64,000 nucleotides of DNA from Anaerosphaera aminiphila DSM 21120 (GCF_900129925.1 NZ_FQXI01000001.1:124001-188000), one strand, 5' to 3'. Numbered from the stretch's first letter, positions 44,615 to 54,421 are shown. Made by a program: numbers and translations. The notes: generated by a model from the letters alone, not told the origin.

Positions 44615-45553
44615 TTAAAATACAATTGCATAGTAAATAAAATACAAAATTATCAATGCCACTATTGGAACAAAATTAAAAAAGTCTATACTCTGTATTT
44701 CTCTCACCCTAACTCTAACACCTGACCTATTCTCTCTATGTTTTTTTTCTTTATCCATTTGTTTAAATAAAACTCTCAATAATACCGCCGATACAATAGA
44801 AATTAAAAATAACATCAATATAATAAACAACTGCAAAGAACCTATATCTTGAGCTAAATTAGTTTGTTTTAAATAGTTAAATAAGATGTCATTTAAATAC
44901 TTAGATGTTAATATTGCTATTATATTGTGAGTAAAATGTGCTAATATTGCAGCAAAAATTGAACCCGTTAACTCTAGCAAGTTTCCAAATAAAATTCCAA
45001 GTAAAAATGGGGCTATAAAATTTTGTATGTCAAAATGAAATAAGGCAAATACCAATGAAGACATTATTATTGCAAATTTCCCGCCATATATGTCATAGGA
45101 ATTTATCAGTGCCCCTCTAAAAAAAATCTCCTCACAAACGGCAGGTACAACACACATAAACAACAGATAGCGCATAAAAGACTCTTCCATTAAGAGAACA
45201 TCCATTGAAAAGTTTTTTAATTCAATAAATGAAGATAAGAAAGATGAAAATATTCCATTTAATAATAGAATTATTGGATAACTGAGTATCACTATGATAA
45301 TTACCCTTATAATATTAATATATTCTAATTTTTTAACTCTTAATACTTCTGTTCTCTTTCCGCTTCCACAAATAAGTAGAGCCGGTATTAAAATAATAAA
45401 AACTTCATTTATAAATGTTCCCTTAAAAAAGTCTTTATTTTGTATATGATATCCTACAGTGAGAAAAAAAATCGACAACACTAAAGTAAGTGTATTAACA
45501 CTTAAGACATTTAAATTCTTTTTCTTATATCTAATTTTTTTAACTTTTTTCAT
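44615..45553 (-). CDS. CPBP family intramembrane metalloprotease
   Basis: 312 residues, about seven to eight membrane spans. CAAX-protease (CPBP) motifs: EEIFFR (E141, E142, R146), FALFHF (H173) and HFTHNII (H206/H209, N210). Bacterial members process peptides or give self-immunity to bacteriocins; no bacteriocin gene is next to it. ATG at 45553 has no good ribosome site; a perfect AAAGGAGG lies 48 bases further upstream with no usable start after it, while the frame stays open. Confidence 0.82.
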   Translation of the reverse strand: MKKVKKIRYKKKNLNVLSVNTLTLVLSIFFLTVGYHIQNKDFFKGTFINEVFIILIPALLICGSGKRTEVLRVKKLEYINIIRVIIIVILSYPIILLLNGIFSSFLSSFIELKNFSMDVLLMEESFMRYLLFMCVVPAVCEEIFFRGALINSYDIYGGKFAIIMSSLVFALFHFDIQNFIAPFLLGILFGNLLELTGSIFAAILAHFTHNIIAILTSKYLNDILFNYLKQTNLAQDIGSLQLFIILMLFLISIVSAVLLRVLFKQMDKEKKHRENRSGVRVRVREIQSIDFFNFVPIVALIILYFIYYAIVF

Positions 45554-45771
45554 ATGTGTCAGTATGGAAAATATTTTTATTAATTTTACTTTCCCTACAA
45601 TCCTCCTTTTGCAAAGTCTAGTCTAAAATTTATTATTTTTAACTTAAATATTTATAATAATTATAGCATTACAATGCTAATCTTAAAATAAAATATATTA
45701 AACACTATACTATATTATATAACTTTATAATTCAATTTATAATTTATACTAAAGATTTTCAGCTATATAAT

Positions 45772-45801
45772 TTGGCATTTTACTATTTTTGATGTTATAA
45801 T
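45772..45801 (+). promoter_or_regulatory. Promoter of the DUF4364 gene
   Basis: TTGGCA (45772-45777), 18-base spacer, TATAAT (45796-45801) with TGT just before the -10 (extended). About 36 bases before the ATG. Confidence 0.65.
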
Positions 45802-45837
45802 TAAAATATTATTTACCAATGTAAAAGGAATGATGAC

Positions 45838-46353
45838 ATGGATTTAAATAAGCTAGAACTAGCTCAAAGCAAATTGTTGTTACTATATATAGTAAAAGGT
45901 GCTGATAATTTATTTAACGATGAAAAACTTACTAAATTTGTTTTAGAACTTGATCTATTAAACTTTTTTTATTTTAAGCAGTATACTGAAGAGCTAATAG
46001 AGAGCAATTTTCTATGTTTAGATTCAAATGACAATTATCACATTACAACAGATGGATTAAATACACTGGATATGTTTTTAGATAAACTTCCAAAAGATAT
46101 TCTTGAGCATATAAACACTAACTTAAATGAGTGTAAAAGAGATATCATCTCTAAGAAATCTATAGTTTCAGAATACTATAGAGATGACTTTAACAGATTT
46201 TACGTTAATCTGGCTATTAAAGAAGCACTTGTTGATATCTTTAACCTTCACTTGGAAGTTCCCACTGAAGACTATGCTCAGATGATAACAAAGTCCTTTG
46301 AAGAAGAACCTGATGAATTTTATTTTAAAATCATAAAAATATTTGATGTGTAA
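45838..46353 (+). CDS. DUF4364 family protein
   Basis: 171 residues. N-terminal winged-helix-like segment (LAQSKLLLLYIVKGADNLF, then FFYFKQYTEELIESNFL and YHITTDGLNTLDMFL, a turn like those of PadR/MarR wings), followed by a helical and a strand-rich C-terminal part. The family is common in Clostridia and functionally undefined; DNA binding is plausible. ATG at 45838 after AAAGGAATG. Own promoter, ends convergent with folC. Confidence 0.75.
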   Translation: MDLNKLELAQSKLLLLYIVKGADNLFNDEKLTKFVLELDLLNFFYFKQYTEELIESNFLCLDSNDNYHITTDGLNTLDMFLDKLPKDILEHINTNLNECKRDIISKKSIVSEYYRDDFNRFYVNLAIKEALVDIFNLHLEVPTEDYAQMITKSFEEEPDEFYFKIIKIFDV

Positions 46354-46383
46354 AGGCACAGTCTATAAGACTATGCCTTTTTT
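46352..46383. terminator. Terminator shared by DUF4364 gene and folC
   Basis: AAAGGCA-C-AGTC-TATAA-GACT-A-TGCCTTT (46352-46380) followed by T residues. The right side lies in the last codons of folC. Confidence 0.75.
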
Positions 46384-47678
46384 AAAACACTATTTATCAA
46401 TTCTTTTGTTTCGCTTACTAGATATAGCGAACCTGCTATTACTATTAAGTCATCTTTTGACGAACCTTTAACAGCAATTTCAATTGCCTCTTCTAAGTTA
46501 TTTATTATTAAAACATTTGAACTATACTTAGTAGCTTCATTTTTTAAAGTATTTAAATTAGTTTTCCTATTAGTTGATAAATCCACTATTATAATTTCAT
46601 TTGAATATTTCGCAAATTCATGAAGCATCTTTTCATGTTCTTTATCATCTAAGATAGAAGTGATAATAGTCAGTTTGTTATATTTAAATAATTTTAAACT
46701 CTCTGTAAGTTTTAGTATTCCATCAAAATTATGAGCTCCATCTAAAATGACAGTTGGATTTTCACTTATTCGCTCCATTCTACCGGGCCAATTTGTATTT
46801 AGTAGTCCGTCTCTTATGGAGTCATTTGAAATATTTAAAAGTCCTCTATTTCTTAATTCTAAAATTGAAAGAATGCTTACAGCTGCATTGTCCAATTGAT
46901 AGTATCCTATCATATTTGTCTTTAAATTTTCTATCTTTTCATCTTTAAACAAGACATCGAACTTAGTATGCCTATCATCAATTTCCAAGTTTTCTATCTC
47001 TATGTCATTTAAGTCATAAAAGGGAGCATTTTTTTCTTTGGCTTTTTTGGCCACGATACCTTCTATATGAGAATTTCTATTAGAAGAAGTACAAAGCACA
47101 CCTTCTCCAATAATTCCAACTTTTTGATTTGTTATTTCTTCTATTGTATCTCCCAAATACTGCATATGATCCATAGAAATTGGAGTTATTACACTTAATA
47201 TTTTATCTTTTGTCTCTATTACATTTGTACTGTCGGAAAGTCCTCCCATTCCTACTTCTAATACACAGTAATCACAATTATTTTCTTTAAAGTATAAAAA
47301 ACCAACTGCAGTAATAAATTCAAAATAAGTTAACATTTCAAATTCTGATATAATTTCTTGCTCTGCCTTTATCACTTTTTCTGAAAGTCTTACAAAATCA
47401 TCTTCACTTATTTCTCTTCCGTTGATAATTATTCTCTCAGTATATCTTTCAAGGTGCGGTGAAGTATATAATCCAACTTTATAATCTCCACTTTTTAAAA
47501 TATTGTAGATAAAACTCGATGTAGAACCCTTGCCATTTGTACCTGCAATATGAAGATATTTCAGCCCAATATGTGGATTATTTAAAATACCCAAAAGATA
47601 TCTCATTCTCTTAAAATCATAAGATTTTCTCTTGCCTTCTCTATTTTCTATATTTTTAATTATTTCACTATAGTTCAT
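46371..47678 (-). CDS. folC: Folylpolyglutamate/dihydrofolate synthase
   Basis: Adds glutamate to folates. 435 residues, Mur ligase fold. P-loop HIAGTNGKGSTSSF (about 43-56), SPHLERYTERI for folate, EVGMGGLSDSTNV, and the C-terminal domain DGAHNFDGI. ATG at 47678 overlaps the valS stop as ATGA, a common arrangement in Firmicutes. Confidence 0.95.
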   Translation of the reverse strand: MNYSEIIKNIENREGKRKSYDFKRMRYLLGILNNPHIGLKYLHIAGTNGKGSTSSFIYNILKSGDYKVGLYTSPHLERYTERIIINGREISEDDFVRLSEKVIKAEQEIISEFEMLTYFEFITAVGFLYFKENNCDYCVLEVGMGGLSDSTNVIETKDKILSVITPISMDHMQYLGDTIEEITNQKVGIIGEGVLCTSSNRNSHIEGIVAKKAKEKNAPFYDLNDIEIENLEIDDRHTKFDVLFKDEKIENLKTNMIGYYQLDNAAVSILSILELRNRGLLNISNDSIRDGLLNTNWPGRMERISENPTVILDGAHNFDGILKLTESLKLFKYNKLTIITSILDDKEHEKMLHEFAKYSNEIIIVDLSTNRKTNLNTLKNEATKYSSNVLIINNLEEAIEIAVKGSSKDDLIVIAGSLYLVSETKELINSVLKKA

Positions 47679-50332
47679 TTTAAATTCTCTTTCACACTTT
47701 CAAGTCTTTTTTCAATAGTAATCAACATCTCTTCGTATTTTTTCTTCTTTTCTTTTTCTTCATCTACTAATTTTTGTGGAGCTTTTGAAGTAAAACTTTC
47801 ATTTGCAAGTTTTTTAGTAGCTCTCTCAATTTCAGATACTACTGTATTTTTTTCCTTTGTAAGTCTTTCAAATTCTTTTTCATAATTTACAAGATCTTTT
47901 AATGGTAAAAATATTTGAGCTCTATCAAGTATTATTGAAATATTATCTTCATCAACGTCATCTTTATTATCTGTTACAGTTACTGAGTCAGAATATCCAA
48001 GGTTTACAAATTGTTCTTTATTTTCTTTAATTATATCTTCAATTTCACTGTCCTCAGTAAAGATAATAGTATTTGATTTTCTACTATTTTCAATATTCAT
48101 TTCTGATCTTGCATTTCTTATGCCTCTAATAGCTTCTTTGATGTAGTTAATAGCTTTTTCTTCTTTTTCAAATACATAGATATCTTTAAATTCCGGCCAT
48201 TTGGAAATAATTAGCGCTTTTTCTGTATTTGGTAAGTGCTGCCAAATTTCTTCAGTAATAAATGGCATAAATGGATGAAGTAATTTTAAAGTATCCTTTA
48301 AAACATATAAAAGTACTTGTTTAGCAACTGTTTTACTTTCTTTATCTTCGCCATATAATCTAGGTTTAACCATTTCAATATACCAGTCACAGTAGTCACT
48401 CCATATAAAATCATATATATCTTGAGCAGCTAACCCTATTTCGTATTTTTCAATTTTATCTGTTACGCTTTGTATTAATTTTTGAAGATGGGATAAAATC
48501 CACTTGTCTTCGTTTTTTAATTTAGAAATGTCAATAGTATTTAAATCTTCATCTTCTTCTAAATTCATTAGCACAAATCTTGTAGCATTCCAAAGTTTAT
48601 TTGCAAAGTTTCTATTAGCTTCAACTCTTTCTGTATAAAATCTCATATCATTACCTGGGCTATTACCTGAAATTAAAGTAAATCTCAATGCATCTGCTCC
48701 ATAGGTATCAATTACATCAAGAGGATCTATTCCATTCCCAAGGGACTTGCTCATCTTTCTTCCCTGTGAATCTCTTACAAGTCCTGTTAAGAATACGTCT
48801 TTAAAGGGGACTATTCCATCCATATTTTCAATTCCTGAAAATACCATTCTAACTACCCAGAAAAATATAATATCGTAACCTGTAACTAATACATTGGTAG
48901 GATAAAAATATTCCAAGTCTTCTGTTTTATTTGGCCAACCTAGAGTTGAAAAAGGCCACAGTGCAGATGAAAACCAAGTATCAAGTGTATCTTCATCTTG
49001 TTTAAAATGCAGTCCTTCATAGCCCTTAGTTCCCTCTGGATTAGTTTTTGAAACTACAACTTCTCCAGTTTCTTCACAATAGTAAACTGGTATTCTATGT
49101 CCCCACCAAAGTTGTCTGGAAATTGTCCAATCTTTTATATTTTCTAGCCAATGTATATAAATTTTTGAAAATCTCTCTGGAATAAAGTCCAGTTTTCCGT
49201 CATAGAAAGCTTGTAAAGCTGGTTCTGCTAGAGGTTTCATTTTTACAAACCACTGCTTTGAAAGCATTGGTTCTATTACAGTCTTACATCTTTCACAATG
49301 CCCTACAGAATTGTGATGGTGTTCAACTTTTGAAAATAATCCCAACTCTTTAAAGTCTTCTATTATTTTTTCTCTTGCCACATATCTATCTAATCCTTCA
49401 TATTTTCCGGCATTTTCATTTAAATGTGCGTCGTCAGTAAAAATTTTTAGCTGTCCTAAATTATGCCTTTCTCCAACTTCAAAGTCGTTTGGATCATGTG
49501 ATGGAGTAATTTTTACAGCTCCTGTTCCAAATTCCATGTCTACATAGTCATCTGAAATAATAGGTATCTTTTTATTGTCCATAATTGGCAACAGTACATT
49601 TTTCCCTACCATATCTCTATATCTATCATCTTTAGGATTTACAGCAACTGCTAAGTCTCCTGGAATAGTTTCCGGTCTAGTTGTTGCAACTTCAATATAT
49701 CCACTTCCGTCTTCCAGAGGATATTTAAAACTCCAAATGTGTCCGTCGCTTTCTTCATGCTCAACTTCTGCATCAGATATTGCGGTTTTACAATTTGGAC
49801 ACCAATTTATTATTCTGTCTCCTCTATAGATAAGTCCTTTTTCATAGTATTTAATAAACACTTCTTCAACTGCATTTGAAAGCATTTCATCTAATGTAAA
49901 TCTATCTCTAGACCAATCACAAGATACACCTAGCTTCTTTAGTTGATTCTTTATAGTTCCACCATATTTTTCAGTCCATTCCCAAGCTTCTTCTATAAAT
50001 TCTTCTCTACTTAGATCATCTTTTGACTTTCCCTCTTTTTTTAATTTTTCAACGACTTTTGCCTCAGTAGATATAGAAGCGTGGTCCGTTCCAGGAAGCC
50101 ATAGCGCACTATATCCTTGCATTCTCTTAGTTCTTGTTAGAATATCTTGAATGGTGTTGTTTAATGCATGCCCCATATGCAAATTTCCCGTCACATTTGG
50201 AGGAGGCATCATAATAGTATAAGGTTTTTTATTCTTATCTACCTCTGCTTTAAAATATTCGTTTTCCATCCAATAATCGTACAGTCTATCTTCAAATTCC
50301 TTTGGATTGTAAGTTTTAGATAATTGTTCCAT
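47675..50332 (-). CDS. valS: Valyl-tRNA synthetase
   Basis: Class I synthetase, 885 residues. HIGH motif PPPNVTGNLHMGHAL (about 43-57), editing CP1 domain (TTRPETIPGDLAVAV), KMSKS motif RKMSKSLGNG, and a C-terminal tRNA-binding coiled coil (about 815-885). ATG at 50332 follows AGGAGGAAAA. It is regulated by the T-box immediately upstream and is co-transcribed with folC. Confidence 0.97.
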   Translation of the reverse strand: MEQLSKTYNPKEFEDRLYDYWMENEYFKAEVDKNKKPYTIMMPPPNVTGNLHMGHALNNTIQDILTRTKRMQGYSALWLPGTDHASISTEAKVVEKLKKEGKSKDDLSREEFIEEAWEWTEKYGGTIKNQLKKLGVSCDWSRDRFTLDEMLSNAVEEVFIKYYEKGLIYRGDRIINWCPNCKTAISDAEVEHEESDGHIWSFKYPLEDGSGYIEVATTRPETIPGDLAVAVNPKDDRYRDMVGKNVLLPIMDNKKIPIISDDYVDMEFGTGAVKITPSHDPNDFEVGERHNLGQLKIFTDDAHLNENAGKYEGLDRYVAREKIIEDFKELGLFSKVEHHHNSVGHCERCKTVIEPMLSKQWFVKMKPLAEPALQAFYDGKLDFIPERFSKIYIHWLENIKDWTISRQLWWGHRIPVYYCEETGEVVVSKTNPEGTKGYEGLHFKQDEDTLDTWFSSALWPFSTLGWPNKTEDLEYFYPTNVLVTGYDIIFFWVVRMVFSGIENMDGIVPFKDVFLTGLVRDSQGRKMSKSLGNGIDPLDVIDTYGADALRFTLISGNSPGNDMRFYTERVEANRNFANKLWNATRFVLMNLEEDEDLNTIDISKLKNEDKWILSHLQKLIQSVTDKIEKYEIGLAAQDIYDFIWSDYCDWYIEMVKPRLYGEDKESKTVAKQVLLYVLKDTLKLLHPFMPFITEEIWQHLPNTEKALIISKWPEFKDIYVFEKEEKAINYIKEAIRGIRNARSEMNIENSRKSNTIIFTEDSEIEDIIKENKEQFVNLGYSDSVTVTDNKDDVDEDNISIILDRAQIFLPLKDLVNYEKEFERLTKEKNTVVSEIERATKKLANESFTSKAPQKLVDEEKEKKKKYEEMLITIEKRLESVKENLK

Positions 50333-50344
50333 TTTTCCTCCTAA

Positions 50345-50567
50345 ATTTATAAATAAAAAAGTCCCTCGTCGTATAAGGACGAAGGACGTGGTACCACCTT
50401 AATTTCCGAAAATTCGGCTCAATAATTTAACGGTTACCCGTTGTAGACTTGTCCTCTACAAAGCAGAAAAGTAACATTCGCTTTAATCCTTTCAATATTT
50501 TTCACCAACCAATATCTCTCTACAGAAGTATTAAAGTTACTAATCTTTTCCATTGCTATATTTAATT
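50345..50567 (-). promoter_or_regulatory. T-box riboswitch of valS (Val, specifier GUU)
   Basis: Minus-strand leader. Stem I base GCA..GAAAAG pairs with CTTTTC..TGC; AGTA motif, then ACTTTAAT/ATTAAAG; the specifier loop reads CGAAT-GTT-A, a Val codon. The antiterminator carries AAGGTGGTACCAC (T-box UGGU, matching a discriminator A). The terminator is GTCCTTCGTC / GACGAGGGAC (50361-50370 with 50378-50387) with six T. Uncharged tRNA-Val would favour read-through. Confidence 0.92.
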
Positions 50568-50573
50568 GTTTTA

Positions 50574-50602
50574 ATTATATGAATAAATAAAATCTTTGTC
50601 AA
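50574..50602 (-). promoter_or_regulatory. Perfect promoter of valS-folC
   Basis: Minus-strand TTGACA (50597-50602), 17 bases, TATAAT (50574-50579): full consensus, with a start point near 50567 that begins the T-box leader. Confidence 0.9.
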
Positions 50603-50612
50603 TAGAACTAAA

Positions 50613-51602
50613 TTACTTGGCGATAAAACCCATTTTTTTATATACTTTTCTAAGTGTCTTATTTGCTAAATAACTGGCTTTTTCAGCTCCTTCTTTATAA
50701 ACTTTTTCAAGAGCTGACTTATCTGATCTTATTTCTTCAAATCTCTGTCTTATAGGTCTTAAACCTCCAACAACTACCTCACCTAAATCTTCTTTAAATG
50801 CTCCGTATCCCAAATCTCTATAGTAATTTACTATTTCATCAGGAGTTTTACCGCTAAATGCTGAATGTATGTCTATTAAGTTCTTTAATCCCAGTTGCTC
50901 ATTTGAATAGTTCATTTCTCCAAGTGAATCAGTTACTGCTCTCTTTATTTTTTTTCTAGTATCATCTTCAGAATCCAATATTAAAATATAGCTGTTTTTA
51001 TCTGGGTCAGACTTACTCATTTTAAATTCCGGATTTTGCAGTGACATTATCTTAGCACCAACTTTTGGAACCATTATTTCAGGCACTACAAATGTTTCCG
51101 AATATCTGGAATTAAATTTTTGAGCAATATCTCTAGTTAATTCTATGTGCTGTCTTTGATCTTCACCTACAGGCACAAAAGAAGATTGATATAGCAAGAT
51201 ATCTGCTGCCATTAAAACCGGATAATTTAATAAGCCAGATAGAACTTCTTTTGACTTTTGGGATTTATCTTTATACTGTGTCATTCTTTGAAGTTGTCCT
51301 ACAGAGGTAATAGAATTTAACAACCAAGCTAATTCAACGTGCTCCGGAACATGGGATTGAATATAGATAATACTCTTTTCAGGGTCTATTCCCGCTGCCA
51401 AGTAAAGAGAGAGTATATCCAGTGTGTTCTTTCTCAAATCTTTAGCTTCTTGAGGTACTGTAATTGCATGCATATCAACTATACAATATAGGCAATTATA
51501 CTCTTCTTGAAGTTCTGTAAAATTTGAAAGTGCACCTATATAATTTCCTATCGTCAATAAACCTGATGGCTGAATTCCACTGTAAACTACTTTTTTGTCC
51601 AT
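50613..51602 (-). CDS. trpS: Tryptophanyl-tRNA synthetase
   Basis: Class I synthetase, 329 residues. HIGH-like PSGLLTIGNYIGAL (about 12-25), GEDQRQHIELTRDIA, and KMSKSDPDKN. ATG at 51602, nine bases after the amidohydrolase stop. No T-box lies in front of it. The valS promoter begins about ten bases past its stop, with no clear terminator between. Confidence 0.97.
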   Translation of the reverse strand: MDKKVVYSGIQPSGLLTIGNYIGALSNFTELQEEYNCLYCIVDMHAITVPQEAKDLRKNTLDILSLYLAAGIDPEKSIIYIQSHVPEHVELAWLLNSITSVGQLQRMTQYKDKSQKSKEVLSGLLNYPVLMAADILLYQSSFVPVGEDQRQHIELTRDIAQKFNSRYSETFVVPEIMVPKVGAKIMSLQNPEFKMSKSDPDKNSYILILDSEDDTRKKIKRAVTDSLGEMNYSNEQLGLKNLIDIHSAFSGKTPDEIVNYYRDLGYGAFKEDLGEVVVGGLRPIRQRFEEIRSDKSALEKVYKEGAEKASYLANKTLRKVYKKMGFIAK

Positions 51603-51611
51603 TCTAATCTC

Positions 51612-52886
51612 CTATCTATTTAAAAGTTTTTCAGTTAGCTCTCTAACTTTTACTTTTATTTTTTCTTCATCTAATGTTAAAACTTCTCTATTCTTCATTA
51701 CAATTTTTCCATCAACTATTAAATCTAAAATGTAATTTGAATTTGAGCTGTAGCAAAGTGCTGATATTAAATTGTTCTTGGGAGTAAAACCAATTGAATT
51801 TAAATCATATATCGCTATATCTGCCAATGCATTTTCTCGAATAACTCCATTGTTAAATCCTGTTAGAGCGCCTCCGTTTACTGTTGCCATTTTTAAAATT
51901 TCAATTGCAGGAACAGCATTTGGGTCTAGTGTTACAGCTTTATTTACAATTGAGCCAATGTGCATTTCCTCAACTAAATCCTGATTGTTATTTGAGGAAG
52001 AACCATCAGTTCCTATTCCTATTTTTATATTGGATTTTATCATTTTATCTATTGGCGCAAAGCCACTTCCCAATTTTAAATTTGAACTGGGATTATAAAT
52101 CGGAAAGACATCTTTTTTACTTATTAAGTTTATTTCCTCATCAGTTAGGTGAACACAATGAGCTGCTATAACTTTTAAATCTAACATTCCAATACTATCT
52201 AAGTACATTGCAGGAGTCATTAAATGTTCTTTTAAACAATCACTTACTTCTTTTTTTGTCTCTGATAGGTGAATATTTATAACTCCATCAAAACTTTCAG
52301 CTATATTTATTAATTTTTTTAAGTATTCTGTTGAGCAAGTATATATTGAATGTGGAGCGGGAACTATTTTTACTCTGCCATTACCTGCATTATTATAATT
52401 TTTATATAATTCCATTAATTCATCAATTCTCTCATCTCCACCACCGGAGATGTCCATCATTCCCCTAGTCAATACTCCTCTAGTTCCCGATTCTATAACT
52501 GCTTCAGATACTCTATCCATAGAATAGTACATATCATAAACTGTCGAAACTCCACTTTTAATATTTTCTACTATAGAAAGCATACTGGCCCAGTATATAT
52601 CTTCATCTGTTAATTTATCTTCTACAGGCCAAATTTTTTTATTTAGCCAAGTATCTAAGTCTAAATCGTCAGCTAAATTTCTCATCATAGTCATTCCCAA
52701 GTGAGTGTGTCCATTTGTGTATGCAGGAACTGCTAATCTTTCTCTTCCGTCTATTACCTCTGCTCTATTACTTTTAATGTCCTTGCCAATTTTTTTTATG
52801 AGATTATCTTCTATTAAGATATCCATATTTTCTTTTATTTTTTCTTCTTCAATATCTAAATAAGATATGTTTTTTAATAGTATCAT
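51612..52886 (-). CDS. Amidohydrolase, MTA/SAH deaminase-like
   Basis: Metal-dependent deaminase of the ATZ/TRZ-MtaD group that typically converts S-adenosylhomocysteine or methylthioadenosine to inosyl forms. 424 residues. Metal motifs: TNGHTHLGM (about 57-65), INIHLSET, AAHCVHLTDEE, GTDGSSSNNNQDL. Flanked by short N- and C-terminal beta segments of the composite domain. Substrate preference is not certain from sequence. ATG at 52886 with a GAGGATTGAA site. Divergent from rpsD and 9 bases from trpS. Confidence 0.85.
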   Translation of the reverse strand: MILLKNISYLDIEEEKIKENMDILIEDNLIKKIGKDIKSNRAEVIDGRERLAVPAYTNGHTHLGMTMMRNLADDLDLDTWLNKKIWPVEDKLTDEDIYWASMLSIVENIKSGVSTVYDMYYSMDRVSEAVIESGTRGVLTRGMMDISGGGDERIDELMELYKNYNNAGNGRVKIVPAPHSIYTCSTEYLKKLINIAESFDGVINIHLSETKKEVSDCLKEHLMTPAMYLDSIGMLDLKVIAAHCVHLTDEEINLISKKDVFPIYNPSSNLKLGSGFAPIDKMIKSNIKIGIGTDGSSSNNNQDLVEEMHIGSIVNKAVTLDPNAVPAIEILKMATVNGGALTGFNNGVIRENALADIAIYDLNSIGFTPKNNLISALCYSSNSNYILDLIVDGKIVMKNREVLTLDEEKIKVKVRELTEKLLNR

Positions 52887-52985
52887 TTCAATCCTCTTTT
52901 ATCATTAATTAACTTTAACAAATAACATTATACCATTTTTTATAATTATTTTTTATAATTATTTTTTAAATTTTCTTAAAAAACA

Positions 52986-53014
52986 TTTACAAAAACCAGT
53001 ATATTTAGTATAAT
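52986..53014 (+). promoter_or_regulatory. Promoter of rpsD
   Basis: TTTACA (52986-52991), 17-base spacer, TATAAT (53009-53014). The leader of about 48 bases is shorter than the S4 leader known from Bacillus. Confidence 0.75.
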
Positions 53015-53068
53015 ACTCTCGGCTCTTGAATTATCGCGGCAAGAAAATATTAGGAGTTGAATTAATAA

Positions 53069-53665
53069 ATGGCAAAAATGATGGGACCTAGATTTAAACA
53101 ATCTAGAAGATTAGGTCTTAATGTGTGTGGTCACCCTAAAGCTATGAAAAGAGCGCATAAAGGTACTGCAAGAAGTGATAAAAAATTAACTGAATATGGT
53201 AAGCAATTACTTGAAAAGCAAAGACTTAGAGCTTACTATGGTGTTCTTGAAAAACAATTCGTCAACCTTTTTAAAGAGGCTAAAAAATCTAAAGACCAAA
53301 CAGGTCCAGCACTTGTTAAATTTTTAGAAGTAAGACTTGACAATCTTGTTTACAGAATGGGATTTGCAAGCTCTATTAGACAAGCTAGACAAATGGTTAC
53401 TCATGGACATATTACTTTAAATGGTAAAAAATTAGACATTCCTTCATACAGATGTAATGCTGGTGATGTTATTGCTCTTTCTCCAAAGGGAAGAAAGGCT
53501 GAGCTTTTCAAAGAAAACTATGAAACAGCTTTTGTAGCATCATATCCTTACATTTCAAAGGATAAGGACTTTAGTGCAACGCTTGTTTCTTTACCAAACA
53601 GAGAAGATATACCTATAGAGATAGAAGATCAATTAATTGTTGAATTCTACTCAAAAAATTTGTAA
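53069..53665 (+). CDS. rpsD: 30S ribosomal protein S4, zinc-free form
   Basis: Primary 16S rRNA binder. 198 residues. [19 protein letters not shown] start with a single early Cys and no zinc knuckle, then the S4 RNA-binding domain ([20 protein letters not shown] in part, [15 protein letters not shown]). ATG at 53069 with an AGGAG site. It stands apart from the alpha operon, as in many Firmicutes, and has its own promoter and terminator. Confidence 0.96.
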   Translation: MAKMMGPRFKQSRRLGLNVCGHPKAMKRAHKGTARSDKKLTEYGKQLLEKQRLRAYYGVLEKQFVNLFKEAKKSKDQTGPALVKFLEVRLDNLVYRMGFASSIRQARQMVTHGHITLNGKKLDIPSYRCNAGDVIALSPKGRKAELFKENYETAFVASYPYISKDKDFSATLVSLPNREDIPIEIEDQLIVEFYSKNL

Positions 53666-53672
53666 TAATAAG

Positions 53673-53710
53673 AGTGATGAAATTAAGACCCAAATTTCAT
53701 CGCTTTTTTA
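53673..53710 (+). terminator. Terminator of rpsD
   Basis: 12-bp stem AGTGATGAAATT / AATTTCATCGCT (53673-53684 with 53693-53704, one G-T pair), loop of eight, then six T. Confidence 0.88.
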
Positions 53711-53731
53711 TTATATTAAAAGAGGTGAAAT

Positions 53732-53995
53732 ATGAATTTAGATAACTCTGAATATGAAAAATTAATTACAGTTTATGATGACTTTCAATTGGAGTCTATT
53801 AAAAACTTATTAGACGATGCTAAAATTTCCTACGAGATTAAAACCGATGTAACTGATGACAGCCCTGCAATTATGAAAGAATTAAATATTTCAGGTTCTA
53901 CTATTTATGTACCTGTTATGTCTTTAGTAAATGCACAAGAAGTACTTAATTTAGTTTTAGGTATTACATTTGAAAGTAATGATACAGAAAAATAA
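53732..53995 (+). CDS. Small DUF2007-like protein
   Basis: 87 residues, a single ferredoxin-like domain: LITVYDDFQLESIKNLLDDA, then SYEIKTDV, and the C-terminal YVPVMSLVNAQEVLNLV. This matches the DUF2007/putative signal-transducing family (small proteins thought to bind or sense a ligand; role unproven). ATG at 53732 with AAGAGGTGAAAT. It lies between the rpsD terminator and the next bidirectional terminator, and may depend on read-through. Confidence 0.65.
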   Translation: MNLDNSEYEKLITVYDDFQLESIKNLLDDAKISYEIKTDVTDDSPAIMKELNISGSTIYVPVMSLVNAQEVLNLVLGITFESNDTEK

Positions 53996-54030
53996 AATGA
54001 TAATCTCAAAAGAGATTATCATTTTATTTT
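53989..54030. terminator. Bidirectional terminator, 19-bp stem
   Basis: Perfect 19-bp stem (53989-54007 with 54012-54030) with loop AAAA, core GATAATCTC/GAGATTATC, bordered by A and T runs. It contains the stop codon of the DUF2007-like gene and reaches the base before the ridA stop. Confidence 0.9.
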
Positions 54031-54405
54031 TTATATTTCTGCAATAGCTTCTATTTCAACAATTGCATCTTTAGGTAGTTTAGCAACTTGAACTGCACTT
54101 CTTGCAGGTTTATGATCTGAAAAATATTCTAAGTACACTTCATTCATATCTGCAAAATCATTCATATCTGCCATAAACACATTAACTTTTACAACTTTAT
54201 TTAAATTACTGCCCGCTTCTTCTAAAATAGCTTTTACATTTTCAAGACTTTGTCTAGTTGCTTTTTTTATGTCTTCAGAGATTAATTCGCCTGTCTCCGG
54301 ATTAATAGGTACCTGTCCTGAAGTAAATACTATGTTTCCAACTACTGCTCCTTGTGAATAAGGTCCAATTGCTGCTGGTGCCTTTTCAGTGTGTATTAAG
54401 TTCAT
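54031..54405 (-). CDS. ridA: RidA family enamine/imine deaminase
   Basis: Removes reactive enamines from PLP enzymes. 124 residues, the usual size. [20 protein letters not shown] start, [30 protein letters not shown], and the catalytic Arg in [15 protein letters not shown] at 54405 with AGGAGGGTTTTT. Last gene of the obgE-to-ridA run. Confidence 0.93.
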   Translation of the reverse strand: MNLIHTEKAPAAIGPYSQGAVVGNIVFTSGQVPINPETGELISEDIKKATRQSLENVKAILEEAGSNLNKVVKVNVFMADMNDFADMNEVYLEYFSDHKPARSAVQVAKLPKDAIVEIEAIAEI

Positions 54406-54421
54406 AAAAACCCTCCTAATT

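Noticed and set aside
52887-53068. S4 autoregulatory leader before rpsD
   Set aside because: The leader of about 48 bases is too short for the Bacillus-type S4 pseudoknot, and no clear pairing was found.
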